From contig CAYOBW010000206.1 of assembly GCA_964402115.1 (NCBI GenBank), positions 1-12,620 of the forward strand: a stretch of DNA of 12,620 nt, given 5' to 3'. This DNA comes from CAYOBW01 sp964402115. GTDB lineage: Bacteria > Verrucomicrobiota > Kiritimatiellia > UBA8416 > CAYOBW01. Position 1 is the first letter of the stretch. Each line of letters starts with the position of its first letter. The translations under genes and the position numbers were made by a program. Below are positions 1 to 6,528 of this stretch, in pieces. The notes beneath the pieces are model-generated. The model was not told the DNA's origin, made no database searches, and was given only the letters and a program-made list of their open reading frames with translations.

Positions 1-10
1 GCTAAAGCCG

Positions 11-67
11 GGACTCCAAACGGGTTTCCAGCGCGTTCACGACGTTCGGAGTCCCGCCTTCAGGCGG
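11..67. repeat. Two adjacent inverted repeats upstream of the discoidin gene
   Basis: Positions 11-22 (GGACTCCAAACG) are the reverse complement of 43-54 (CGTTCGGAGTCC) except for one mismatch, with a 20-nt spacer. The last base of that arm starts a second, perfect 6-bp hairpin, CCGCCT (54-59) with loop TC and AGGCGG (62-67). No T-run follows, so it is not a typical intrinsic terminator, although it could end transcription of a gene to the left of the window. It may also be a copy of a dispersed genomic palindromic element; no second copy is visible in this window. The pairing is seen directly; any role is a guess. Confidence 0.5.
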
Positions 68-132
68 TCTTCAGCCATAATGCGAATTGCTGCGCGGCGT
101 TGCCGCGGGGGTTGCAGGCGGCCCGCCTCACC

Positions 133-141
133 AAGGAGGGG
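133..141 (+). promoter_or_regulatory. Ribosome binding site fixing the start at 146
   Basis: The sequence AAGGAGGGG is a near-perfect Shine-Dalgarno match ending a few bases before the ATG at 146. It decides between that start and an in-frame upstream extension to position 80, which has no such site and would put 22 Arg-rich residues before the signal peptide. Confidence 0.85.
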
Positions 142-145
142 AATC

Positions 146-1783
146 ATGAGAAGCCGTGAGATCGCGTGGGCAGTGGGAGCGGTGTTCCTGTGGGCCAGCG
201 TGGCACGTAGCGACTTCGTCGTCACACCGGTAGCGCAGTCGGTGCAGACGGGCGGGACCGTCGACTTCGACAATCACGGCGACACGACGTTTGCCGAGCG
301 GTCGGAGATCCGCGTCATCGCCTCCGCCACACTTGACGCGACACCGCGCAACCTGGCGGTGGCCGGCACGGCAACGGCGTCGTCGGCCGGCTTCGGCAGC
401 GTCGTGGCGGATGCCAACGACGGCAACCGCGATGGGGACTTCAACAACGGATCAGTCTGGCACACGACCGACGGCAATGCGCGGCACTGGTGGCAGGTGG
501 ATCTGGGCGCGGACTACTACCTGGACCGCGTCCAGGTCTTTCCTCGCACGGGCGCCGGGCCGCACTGGAGCGATTTCAGCATCACCGTCTCCAACGCGCT
601 CGGCCATCTGGTCTTCAGCCAGTCTTTCCTGTCGGCGAACAGCGTGGACAGAAACTGGGGAACCTCCGCGCTGCGCGGGGTCCGCGGGCGCACGGTCAGG
701 ATCCAGTCGAATGTGACGCCCTGGAACACGTCCATGGCGGAGTTCGAGGTCTGGGGCCAGGAGGCGCCGATTCCGGGCAACACGGCGCGGGGCGCGATCG
801 TGAGCGGCGAGGCGGCGGGGTTCAGTTCCGCGCTGGGGGACATCCAGGACGGCGACATCGACGGCCACTTCAACCATGCCGGCTATCCTGTTTATCACGC
901 GGCGGCAGCGGGGGCGGGCAAGACGGTGACGGTGGACCTTGGCACGGAAATCGACGTCGACCGCATCATGCTCTACGCGCGTTCCGACGCCGGCACGCGG
1001 CCGCGGCTGAGCCTGGTGGGACGCGACGGAAGCGGGGCGACCGTGCAGACGGTGACGGTCGATCTGGACGGCACGGACGCCGGGGCCATCCGGTACGATT
1101 CGACCGTGCCCTGGGCCGGCGTCGCCGCCGTGCGCTACGTTGACCTGACGACACTCGACGCGGAATTCCACTGCGTGGCCGAGATCGAGATTCTCGGCGA
1201 GCTGCCCGCGGTCCAGGGCAGGGACATTCTGATTCAGCCCTACCCCGCGTTCTCCGGCACGCTCCGCGATAACCACACAGGGCAGTTGGGCATGTTGTTC
1301 AGAATCCCGGCGACAGCGCCGGGCGTCACCGTGCGCGCGTTGGGTTTTTACGACGACGGCGGGAACGGTCTTTCGCAGGCGCATGAAGTGGGCATCTGGT
1401 TTACAGGGAACAACGCTGCATCGGGCACGCTCCTCGCCTCCACGGTCGTGCCACCGGGCCTCAAGGCGCCGCTGCATTTCGGATACCGGTGGGTGAACCT
1501 GACGCCTCCGCTCACGCTGCTGCCGCAGACAGAGGGAGACGATTGGTACGTCCTTGGCGCGCGCGTGATCAGCGGCAGCGGGGACGCCTGGCGGGATCAA
1601 GGCGGATGGGTCGGCTGGCGCCACAATCCGCTGTTGCAGGAGGGCTACAACGACCGTCGCTGGACAGGCTCGGCGTGGAGCGCGATTCCGAGCGCTTCCG
1701 GCGGCGCGAACAACCTGTACGGCCCGGCCAATCTGGCGACGGTCGGCGTCCCGACCTCCGGAACCCTGTTCATTGTGCGTTAG
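146..1783 (+). CDS. Secreted protein with two discoidin (F5/8 type C) domains
   Basis: A 545-residue exported protein, probably a carbohydrate- or surface-binding protein. Residues 1-22 form a signal peptide (basic MRSRE, hydrophobic core, likely cleavage after ARS). Two galactose-binding-like beta-sandwich domains follow, at about 68-208 (with WWQVDLGADYYLDRVQVF and a closing MAEFEVWG) and about 212-355 (TVTVDLGTEIDVDRIMLY, closing AEIEILGE); the VDLG-x-DR pattern is typical of F5/8 type C modules. The remaining ~185 residues (359-545) resemble the DUF4082-like domains of secreted PVC proteins (ALGFYDDGG, VGIWF, LLAS). I see no glycosidase, protease or lyase motif, no transmembrane anchor and no PEP-CTERM tail, so it should be released or held by another factor. 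It is monocistronic: a strong terminator follows, so it is probably not part of the downstream operon. The start is set by the Shine-Dalgarno site. The fold call is fairly secure; the ligand is unknown. Confidence 0.8.
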   Translation: MRSREIAWAVGAVFLWASVARSDFVVTPVAQSVQTGGTVDFDNHGDTTFAERSEIRVIASATLDATPRNLAVAGTATASSAGFGSVVADANDGNRDGDFNNGSVWHTTDGNARHWWQVDLGADYYLDRVQVFPRTGAGPHWSDFSITVSNALGHLVFSQSFLSANSVDRNWGTSALRGVRGRTVRIQSNVTPWNTSMAEFEVWGQEAPIPGNTARGAIVSGEAAGFSSALGDIQDGDIDGHFNHAGYPVYHAAAAGAGKTVTVDLGTEIDVDRIMLYARSDAGTRPRLSLVGRDGSGATVQTVTVDLDGTDAGAIRYDSTVPWAGVAAVRYVDLTTLDAEFHCVAEIEILGELPAVQGRDILIQPYPAFSGTLRDNHTGQLGMLFRIPATAPGVTVRALGFYDDGGNGLSQAHEVGIWFTGNNAASGTLLASTVVPPGLKAPLHFGYRWVNLTPPLTLLPQTEGDDWYVLGARVISGSGDAWRDQGGWVGWRHNPLLQEGYNDRRWTGSAWSAIPSASGGANNLYGPANLATVGVPTSGTLFIVR

Positions 1784-1823
1784 GGCCTTAACCGCCGGAA
1801 ACGGCGCAGAAGAACTTTGACCA

Positions 1824-1852
1824 TTGCCAATTCCTGCCGGCCGTACGATTAT
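1824..1852 (+). promoter_or_regulatory. Candidate sigma-70-type promoter
   Basis: TTGCCA (1824-1829, 5 of 6 to TTGACA) and GATTAT (1847-1852, 4 of 6 to TATAAT) are separated by 17 nt in one of the few AT-richer patches of the window, in the gap between two genes. Transcription would start near 1859, placing the terminator at 1870-1899 inside the leader of the next gene. The -10 match is weak, and consensus preferences in this organism are unknown. Confidence 0.3.
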
Positions 1853-1869
1853 ACCACGCATGTTTCGCT

Positions 1870-1899
1870 GGAATCAGGGTCGCCCTGATTCCCTTTTTT
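1870..1899 (+). terminator. Intrinsic (rho-independent) terminator
   Basis: A perfect 10-bp stem, GGAATCAGGG (1870-1879) with CCCTGATTCC (1883-1892), closes a 3-nt TCG loop and is followed by C and six T residues (1894-1899). This is the classic hairpin plus U-tract. It begins 86 nt after the stop codon of the discoidin gene, which it most simply terminates. It ends only 25 nt before the ATG of the URO-D-like gene, so it could also act as a leader attenuator if that gene is transcribed from the promoter candidate just upstream. Confidence 0.88.
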
Positions 1900-1924
1900 G
1901 GACATTCAACCGCGAGCTCCCGAC

Positions 1925-2938
1925 ATGACAGGCAAGGAACGCATGCTCACCGCGCTGCGGCGCGAAACGCCCGATTGCGTGCCCACCTTCGAGTGGTTTA
2001 TCGACGAGGCGGTCGGCCAGGCCCTGACGGGCGAGGCGGATCCCATCGCGATCGTGGAAGCGCTCGATCTGGACGGCATCAACATCCGGCCGGACTACAC
2101 GCGGCAAGCCGCCGCAGCTGGCGAGTTCAGCGACGAATGGGGCATCCGCCGCCGGCTGACCGGCGATTGCCTGCCCTGTGTCGTGGATAGCCCGCTCAAG
2201 GACCTCTCCAGCCATGCCGCCTACGCCTTCCCCGACCCTGCCGCGCCCCAGCGCTTCCGGACGCTGGAGCGGGCGCTCGAGCGGTTTGGCGACCGGCGCG
2301 CCGTGGTGCTCAATCTGCGCGACGGGTTTTCCGACATGCGCGACTTGCTCGGGTACGAGGAGGCGCTCGTTCAGCTGATTCTCGAACCCGCTCTTTTCAG
2401 CCAGTTCTTGAGCCGGGTGGTGGACTACAATCTCGCGCTTGCGGAAGCGGCCGTGAAGCGCTACGGCATCAGCATCATCGCAACGACCGACGACATCGCC
2501 AATGCCTCCGGGCTGCTGATCCCCCCCGCGACGTACGCCGAAGTCATCGGGCCGTCCTTTCGGAGAGTCGTGCAGGGCTACCGGGAACTCGGCTGCCACG
2601 TGATCAAGCACTGCGACGGCGACGTCAGGCCGCTGGTCGATTTCTGGATCGACTGCGGCATCGCTTGCCTCGACCCCATCGATCCCGGCGCGGGCTTGCG
2701 GCTGGACACGATGAAGCAGCAGTACGGCGACCGGATTTGCCTCAAGGGAAACGTCAACTGCGCCGGTGCGCTGCAGTATGGTTCGGAAGCCGACGTCGAA
2801 GCCGAGGTGCTGGATTGTCTTTCGCAAGCCGGCCGTTCCGGCTATATTCTCTCTTCCAGTAATACCATTCACCGGGGCGTCAAGCCGGAGAACTATCGCG
2901 CCATGCTGCGGGCGCTCAGACGGGAGGGCGGACGGTAG
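1925..2938 (+). CDS. Uroporphyrinogen decarboxylase/MtaA-superfamily protein
   Basis: A 337-residue cytoplasmic protein of the URO-D superfamily (TIM barrel), which includes HemE and the cobalamin-dependent methyltransferases MtaA and CmuA. The N-terminus MTGKERMLTALRRETPD followed by VP is characteristic. So are the central DDIANASGLLIPPATY segment, KHCDGDVRPLVDF (H229, C230, D231), CLDPIDPGAG, CLKGNVNC and the C-terminal SSSNTIHRGVKPENY. It lacks haem-biosynthesis neighbours, and this subgroup is common in multiple copies in PVC genomes near sugar genes, so true HemE activity is unlikely. H229/C230 and the Cys residues of CLKGNVNC are possible metal ligands, but the spacing is not the classic H-x-C of MtaA. 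The ATG at 1925 is chosen because an in-frame TTG at 1898 lies inside the terminator T-run and the family normally begins at this point. No clear Shine-Dalgarno precedes it. It is followed by a 149-nt gap, so co-transcription with the next gene is possible but unproven. Family is secure; reaction and substrate are unknown. Confidence 0.82.
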   Translation: MTGKERMLTALRRETPDCVPTFEWFIDEAVGQALTGEADPIAIVEALDLDGINIRPDYTRQAAAAGEFSDEWGIRRRLTGDCLPCVVDSPLKDLSSHAAYAFPDPAAPQRFRTLERALERFGDRRAVVLNLRDGFSDMRDLLGYEEALVQLILEPALFSQFLSRVVDYNLALAEAAVKRYGISIIATTDDIANASGLLIPPATYAEVIGPSFRRVVQGYRELGCHVIKHCDGDVRPLVDFWIDCGIACLDPIDPGAGLRLDTMKQQYGDRICLKGNVNCAGALQYGSEADVEAEVLDCLSQAGRSGYILSSSNTIHRGVKPENYRAMLRALRREGGR

Positions 2939-2985
2939 GCGGTAGGTGGAGGGTGGAGGAGGCGCGGGAGGCGAAGGATGGGAGG
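2922..2985 (+). repeat. G-rich polypurine tract across the stop codon of the URO-D-like gene
   Basis: More than a dozen GG or GGG runs separated by 1-4 bases fill this stretch (for example GGTAGGCGGTAGGTGGAGGG at 2934-2953). It contains the short direct repeat GGTAGGCGGTAGGTGG and could form two-tier G-quadruplexes in the mRNA or non-template strand. The rest of the gap to 3088 has no promoter I would defend. What is seen is the composition; structure formation is inferred. Confidence 0.5.
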
Positions 2986-3073
2986 CGTTCGGCAACAGGA
3001 GCTTGGCAAGGCTCAGTATGGGGCAGGCGCCGGCTGGCGTGCCGTTCGACGCAGACGATCCACATTGCAGACA

Positions 3074-3080
3074 GAGAGGA
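3074..3080 (+). promoter_or_regulatory. Ribosome binding site fixing the start at 3088
   Basis: GAGAGGA sits 7 nt before the ATG at 3088. Together with the signal peptide that begins at this ATG, it rules out the in-frame upstream extension beginning at 2953 inside the G-rich tract. Confidence 0.75.
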
Positions 3081-3087
3081 ATCGCCC

Positions 3088-6000
3088 ATGAGGGACATCC
3101 ATGCCCTGCCCCTGCGAACCGGCCTGAGCCTTGCGCTGGCCGGGGTCAGCGCCCTGCTTGGCGGGAACGCCGCCCCGGCGGCTCCCGGCGAAAGCGCGTA
3201 CATCCGGAAAGGAACCTGGGCCGAGACCATGTCCGCGACCCGGGAGCAGCGCCTCGCGGCGGACGCTTCCGCCGCGTCCCCCGCGAGTTCCTGCTTCCGT
3301 CCCTACAACAGCGGCCCGATCCCCGGCACCGGCGCCGCGCAGCGCGTCTCCCTCAGCGTGCAGGGCGTGCAAGTGCTGCGGCTGCAAACCTTCTGCGAGG
3401 CGGGTACGGCCAACTGCAACATCTGGGGCGAGCCCAGGCTCATCGCCCGCGACGGGACCGAGACGCGCTTGACCAGCCTCAAGCCGCTGGCGGTGAGGGT
3501 CGGCTGGGGCCAACTGCTGCTGAACACGAACTGGATGAGCCATCCTCTCCGCGTCGGCGACCGCCAGTTCGGGTACGGCCTCTGGGTGCACGCGGACAGC
3601 GAGCTCCAGTTCGCCCTCGGGGGGAAGTTCGACCGCTTCGAAGCCTTTGTCGGCGAAGACGCGGACCGGGCGAACGGCGCCGTCCGTTTCGCCGTGCTCG
3701 CGGGAGAACCCGCCTCCCTGCCGGCCTTCTGGCTGGCGATTCGCGAGGCGTACCCGGAGCAGACCGCCTGGGTGGCGGAAGAGAACGGCGACGACGGCGT
3801 GCTCGACTGGTTCGCGAAGCGCGACAGCGCCCGACTGGAGCAGGAGTGGATCGGCCGCCAGCTCGGGCGGATCGCCCCGCGGGGCATCGCGCTGAGAGGC
3901 GAACTCGACCGTCTTGACCAAGCCGGGGCGCCGCCCGGCGACGCGCGCTGGCTCCAGCTCTACGCCCGTGCCTGCCGGGCCCGCGCCTGCGCCGCCGGCG
4001 CCCTGAACGCCGGCGCTCCCGAAGCGACGAACCTGCTGCAGCAAATCGACACATTGATCGCGGCCGGCGCGGCGGAGAGCGACAAGCGTTGGGTCGGACT
4101 CCAGGCCCGCGCGACGCAGTTCTCGGAAATCGAGGAGCAGTTCGGCTCACTCCTCCACGACCTGCAGCAGCGCGCCGCGTTCGCTCGCGTCGCCGCCGAG
4201 ACCTACCGGCCGGACGCCCTGATTCTGGCGTCGGACCGCGACCCGCTGGACGTGGTCGTGCGCCGGACCGACGCCCTGCTGGCGGATCTGAAGAAGTCGG
4301 GCGCCACGGCCCGGGTGCGCGAGCTCGACGCGCCTTGGGCCGCGCTCAAGGCGCAGGCCGCGCAAACCGACCTCGCGCATGCGCCGGCCCGCCAATCCCT
4401 GTTCCACCAGGCCTGCGCCCTGCGCCGACAAATCGCCTTCGCGAACCCGCTGCTCGATTTCGATCGCATCCTGTTCATCAAGCGGCACCGCGCCATTTAC
4501 AACCACATGTGCGACCAGTTCTACGGGATCACGGCGCGGCCGGGCGGCGGTCTCTATGTGCTGGAGAATCCGTTCGGGCCGGAGCCACGGCTTCGCGACG
4601 TGCTGGCTGGCGCGACGGTGCAGAACGGGCGGTTGAAAGGCCAACGCCTGGTCGGCGGCAACGGCGCCAAGGCGAACCTGCAGTATGACGGCACAAGCCG
4701 GCTCAGCGGCACCGAGACCACGGGCGGAGCGTTTCTTTCGCCGGCGCTTTCCTGCGACGCGCAACAGATCCTTTTTGCCTATGTCGAGTGCGCCGGCGAC
4801 CGGGAGCAGCAGTTCCACACCGACGCCAGCCGCGGGCACTGGGCCGAAGGACGCTGCTACCACATCTTCCGGGTCAACGTGGACGGATCGAACCTGCGGC
4901 AACTCACAGACGGCACCTGGAACGAGTTCGACCCTTGCTGGGTACCGAACGGCCGGATCGCCTTCATCAGCGAGCGGCGCGGCGGCTACCTGCGTTGCGG
5001 GCGCGCCTGTCCGATCTACACCCTGTACGATATGGCCGCCGACGGCAGCGGGATCAACTTGCTCAGCATCCATGACAGCAATGAATGGGGCCCGAGCGTG
5101 ACGCATGACGGTCGCATTGTCTGGACCCGCTGGGACTACATCGACCGCTTCGGCTGCATTGCTCACGCGCCGTGGATCACCCGCCTCGACGGCACCGACC
5201 CGCGCGCGCTGCACGGCAATTTCGCCCCGCGGCAGCTCCGCCCCGACATGGAGCTGGGCGTGCAAGCCATTCCCGGATCGCCGAAGTTCGTCGCCACGGC
5301 GGCGCCGCATCACGGGCAGGCGTTCGGGTCGCTGATCCTGATCGATCCTCGCGTTCCCGACGACGACGGGATGGGCCCCGTGAAACGGCTCACGCCGGAG
5401 GTGGCATTCCCCGAGAGCCAGGGCGGCCGCGAAGTGTACGGGACCCCCTACCCGCTGTCCGACGATTACCACCTGTGCGTCTACGACGCGTCCATGCAGT
5501 ACGCGAGCAAGCGGCCGCGAACCAGCGGCAGCTACGGCATCTACCTCATCGACAGCTTCGGCAACCGGGAACTCCTCTGCGAAGACCCGGCCATCGGCTG
5601 CCTGAATCCGATTCCGCTGCGACCGACCCCCGTGCGGCCCGTCACGGTTAATCCGGGGCTGTCCGCCGAGCAGGCGCCGATCAAGCCCGGCGACGGCGGG
5701 GAGGCGACGATGGCGGTGGTGAACGTCTTCAACACGCTCAAACCCTGCCCGCCCGGGTCCCAGATCAGGGAACTGCGCATCCTGCAGTTGCTGCCCTGTT
5801 CGGTGCCGTCCGGTTTCCCGCCGCACCAGACCGGCCACCGCATTGCGGGGGCCGGCGACTCGATCGTGCCGGCGCGGTGGGTGCTGGGTACCGTGCCGAT
5901 CGAGGCCGACGGCAGCGCGCACTTCAAGGTGCCGGCCAACCGGGAGCTGTTCTTCCAGCTTGTCGACCAGCGCGGGATGGCGGTGCAGTCCATGCGGTCG

Positions 6001-6525
6001 GGCACGGCCGTGCGGCGCGGCGAGCAACTCGTCTGCCAGGGCTGCCACGAGCCGAAGCACCGGGCCTCCACGGCGCCGGACACGGTCCCGCTGGCGCTGC
6101 GGCGGTCGCCGTCGGCCCCCAAGCCGGATGTAAGCGGCTCGAACCCGTTCAGCTATCCCCTCCTCGTCCAGCCCGTGCTGGAACGGAACTGCGTTGCGTG
6201 TCACGACCGCAACCCCGGCAAGGCGCCGAATCTGAAGCGGGAGCCCCTGCAAAGCTGCTGGTATGCCTCGTATCGCAGTCTGCTCCCGTATGCGTTCACC
6301 GATTACGGGGATAACTACCGCACCGTGCCGGGGCGCTTCGGCGCCCAGGGGTCGAAGCTGATCCCGATGCTGGAGAAGGGACACCACGACGTCAAGCTGC
6401 CGCCCGAGGATTTCCACCGCCTCACGCTGTGGCTGGACTGCGCGTCGATGTTCTATGGCGTGTTCGAAAAGGAGGGCGGAGAAGCCCAGTTGCGCGGAGA
6501 GGTCGTCAAAGCTACGCTGGAGTAA
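3088..6525 (+). CDS. HzsA-related exported diheme protein with NPCBM domain
   Basis: A 1145-residue exported protein related to the hydrazine synthase alpha subunit. Residues 1-31 are a signal peptide (hydrophobic GLSLALAGVSALLGG, Ala-rich cleavage region). About 126-208 matches an NPCBM carbohydrate-binding module (VGWG, NTNW, PLRVGDRQFGYGLWVHA, FEAFVGEDA). About 225-455 is a mostly helical linker. About 457-850 is a beta-propeller region with Tol/PD40-like repeats (RVNVDGSNLRQLT, DGRIVWTRWDY) and a CGRAC pair at C637/C641. A middle domain (about 896-987) ends in the haem c motif C983-Q-G-C986-H987, and the C-terminal domain carries a second, C1035-V-A-C1038-H1039, with GHH (H1099/H1100) offering a possible distal ligand. 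Haem attachment would occur in the periplasm. No HzsB/C partners are present, so anammox hydrazine synthesis is very unlikely; such HzsA-related proteins are widespread in PVC bacteria and uncharacterised. A Shine-Dalgarno for the following transporter gene lies in its last codons, indicating coupling with the sugar genes. Family fairly sure; reaction unknown. Confidence 0.82.
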   Translation: MRDIHALPLRTGLSLALAGVSALLGGNAAPAAPGESAYIRKGTWAETMSATREQRLAADASAASPASSCFRPYNSGPIPGTGAAQRVSLSVQGVQVLRLQTFCEAGTANCNIWGEPRLIARDGTETRLTSLKPLAVRVGWGQLLLNTNWMSHPLRVGDRQFGYGLWVHADSELQFALGGKFDRFEAFVGEDADRANGAVRFAVLAGEPASLPAFWLAIREAYPEQTAWVAEENGDDGVLDWFAKRDSARLEQEWIGRQLGRIAPRGIALRGELDRLDQAGAPPGDARWLQLYARACRARACAAGALNAGAPEATNLLQQIDTLIAAGAAESDKRWVGLQARATQFSEIEEQFGSLLHDLQQRAAFARVAAETYRPDALILASDRDPLDVVVRRTDALLADLKKSGATARVRELDAPWAALKAQAAQTDLAHAPARQSLFHQACALRRQIAFANPLLDFDRILFIKRHRAIYNHMCDQFYGITARPGGGLYVLENPFGPEPRLRDVLAGATVQNGRLKGQRLVGGNGAKANLQYDGTSRLSGTETTGGAFLSPALSCDAQQILFAYVECAGDREQQFHTDASRGHWAEGRCYHIFRVNVDGSNLRQLTDGTWNEFDPCWVPNGRIAFISERRGGYLRCGRACPIYTLYDMAADGSGINLLSIHDSNEWGPSVTHDGRIVWTRWDYIDRFGCIAHAPWITRLDGTDPRALHGNFAPRQLRPDMELGVQAIPGSPKFVATAAPHHGQAFGSLILIDPRVPDDDGMGPVKRLTPEVAFPESQGGREVYGTPYPLSDDYHLCVYDASMQYASKRPRTSGSYGIYLIDSFGNRELLCEDPAIGCLNPIPLRPTPVRPVTVNPGLSAEQAPIKPGDGGEATMAVVNVFNTLKPCPPGSQIRELRILQLLPCSVPSGFPPHQTGHRIAGAGDSIVPARWVLGTVPIEADGSAHFKVPANRELFFQLVDQRGMAVQSMRSGTAVRRGEQLVCQGCHEPKHRASTAPDTVPLALRRSPSAPKPDVSGSNPFSYPLLVQPVLERNCVACHDRNPGKAPNLKREPLQSCWYASYRSLLPYAFTDYGDNYRTVPGRFGAQGSKLIPMLEKGHHDVKLPPEDFHRLTLWLDCASMFYGVFEKEGGEAQLRGEVVKATLE

Positions 6526-6528
6526 CCC

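Noticed and set aside
452..1861. A 469-codon open frame on the minus strand opposite the discoidin gene
   Set aside because: Low-complexity Arg/Ala/His-rich translation with no domain; the + strand gene has a signal peptide, a Shine-Dalgarno site and clear fold motifs.
1898..1924. TTG as start codon of the URO-D-like gene
   Set aside because: The TTG overlaps the T-run of the intrinsic terminator and adds nine residues before the normal family N-terminus; the ATG at 1925 fits better.
3003..3020. Possible sigma-54 or sigma-70 promoter before the seven-gene operon (TTGGCA region)
   Set aside because: The GG and GC doublets do not have the required -24/-12 spacing, and no acceptable -10 box lies at 16-18 nt from the TTGGCA.
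2953..3087. Upstream in-frame extension of the HzsA-related gene
   Set aside because: It would place 45 charged residues before the signal peptide and begins within the G-rich tract; the ATG at 3088 has a proper ribosome site and starts the signal peptide.
3088..6525. True anammox hydrazine synthase alpha subunit
   Set aside because: No HzsB or HzsC genes accompany it, the neighbours are sugar genes, and the protein has an added NPCBM domain. HzsA-related proteins are common in non-anammox PVC bacteria.
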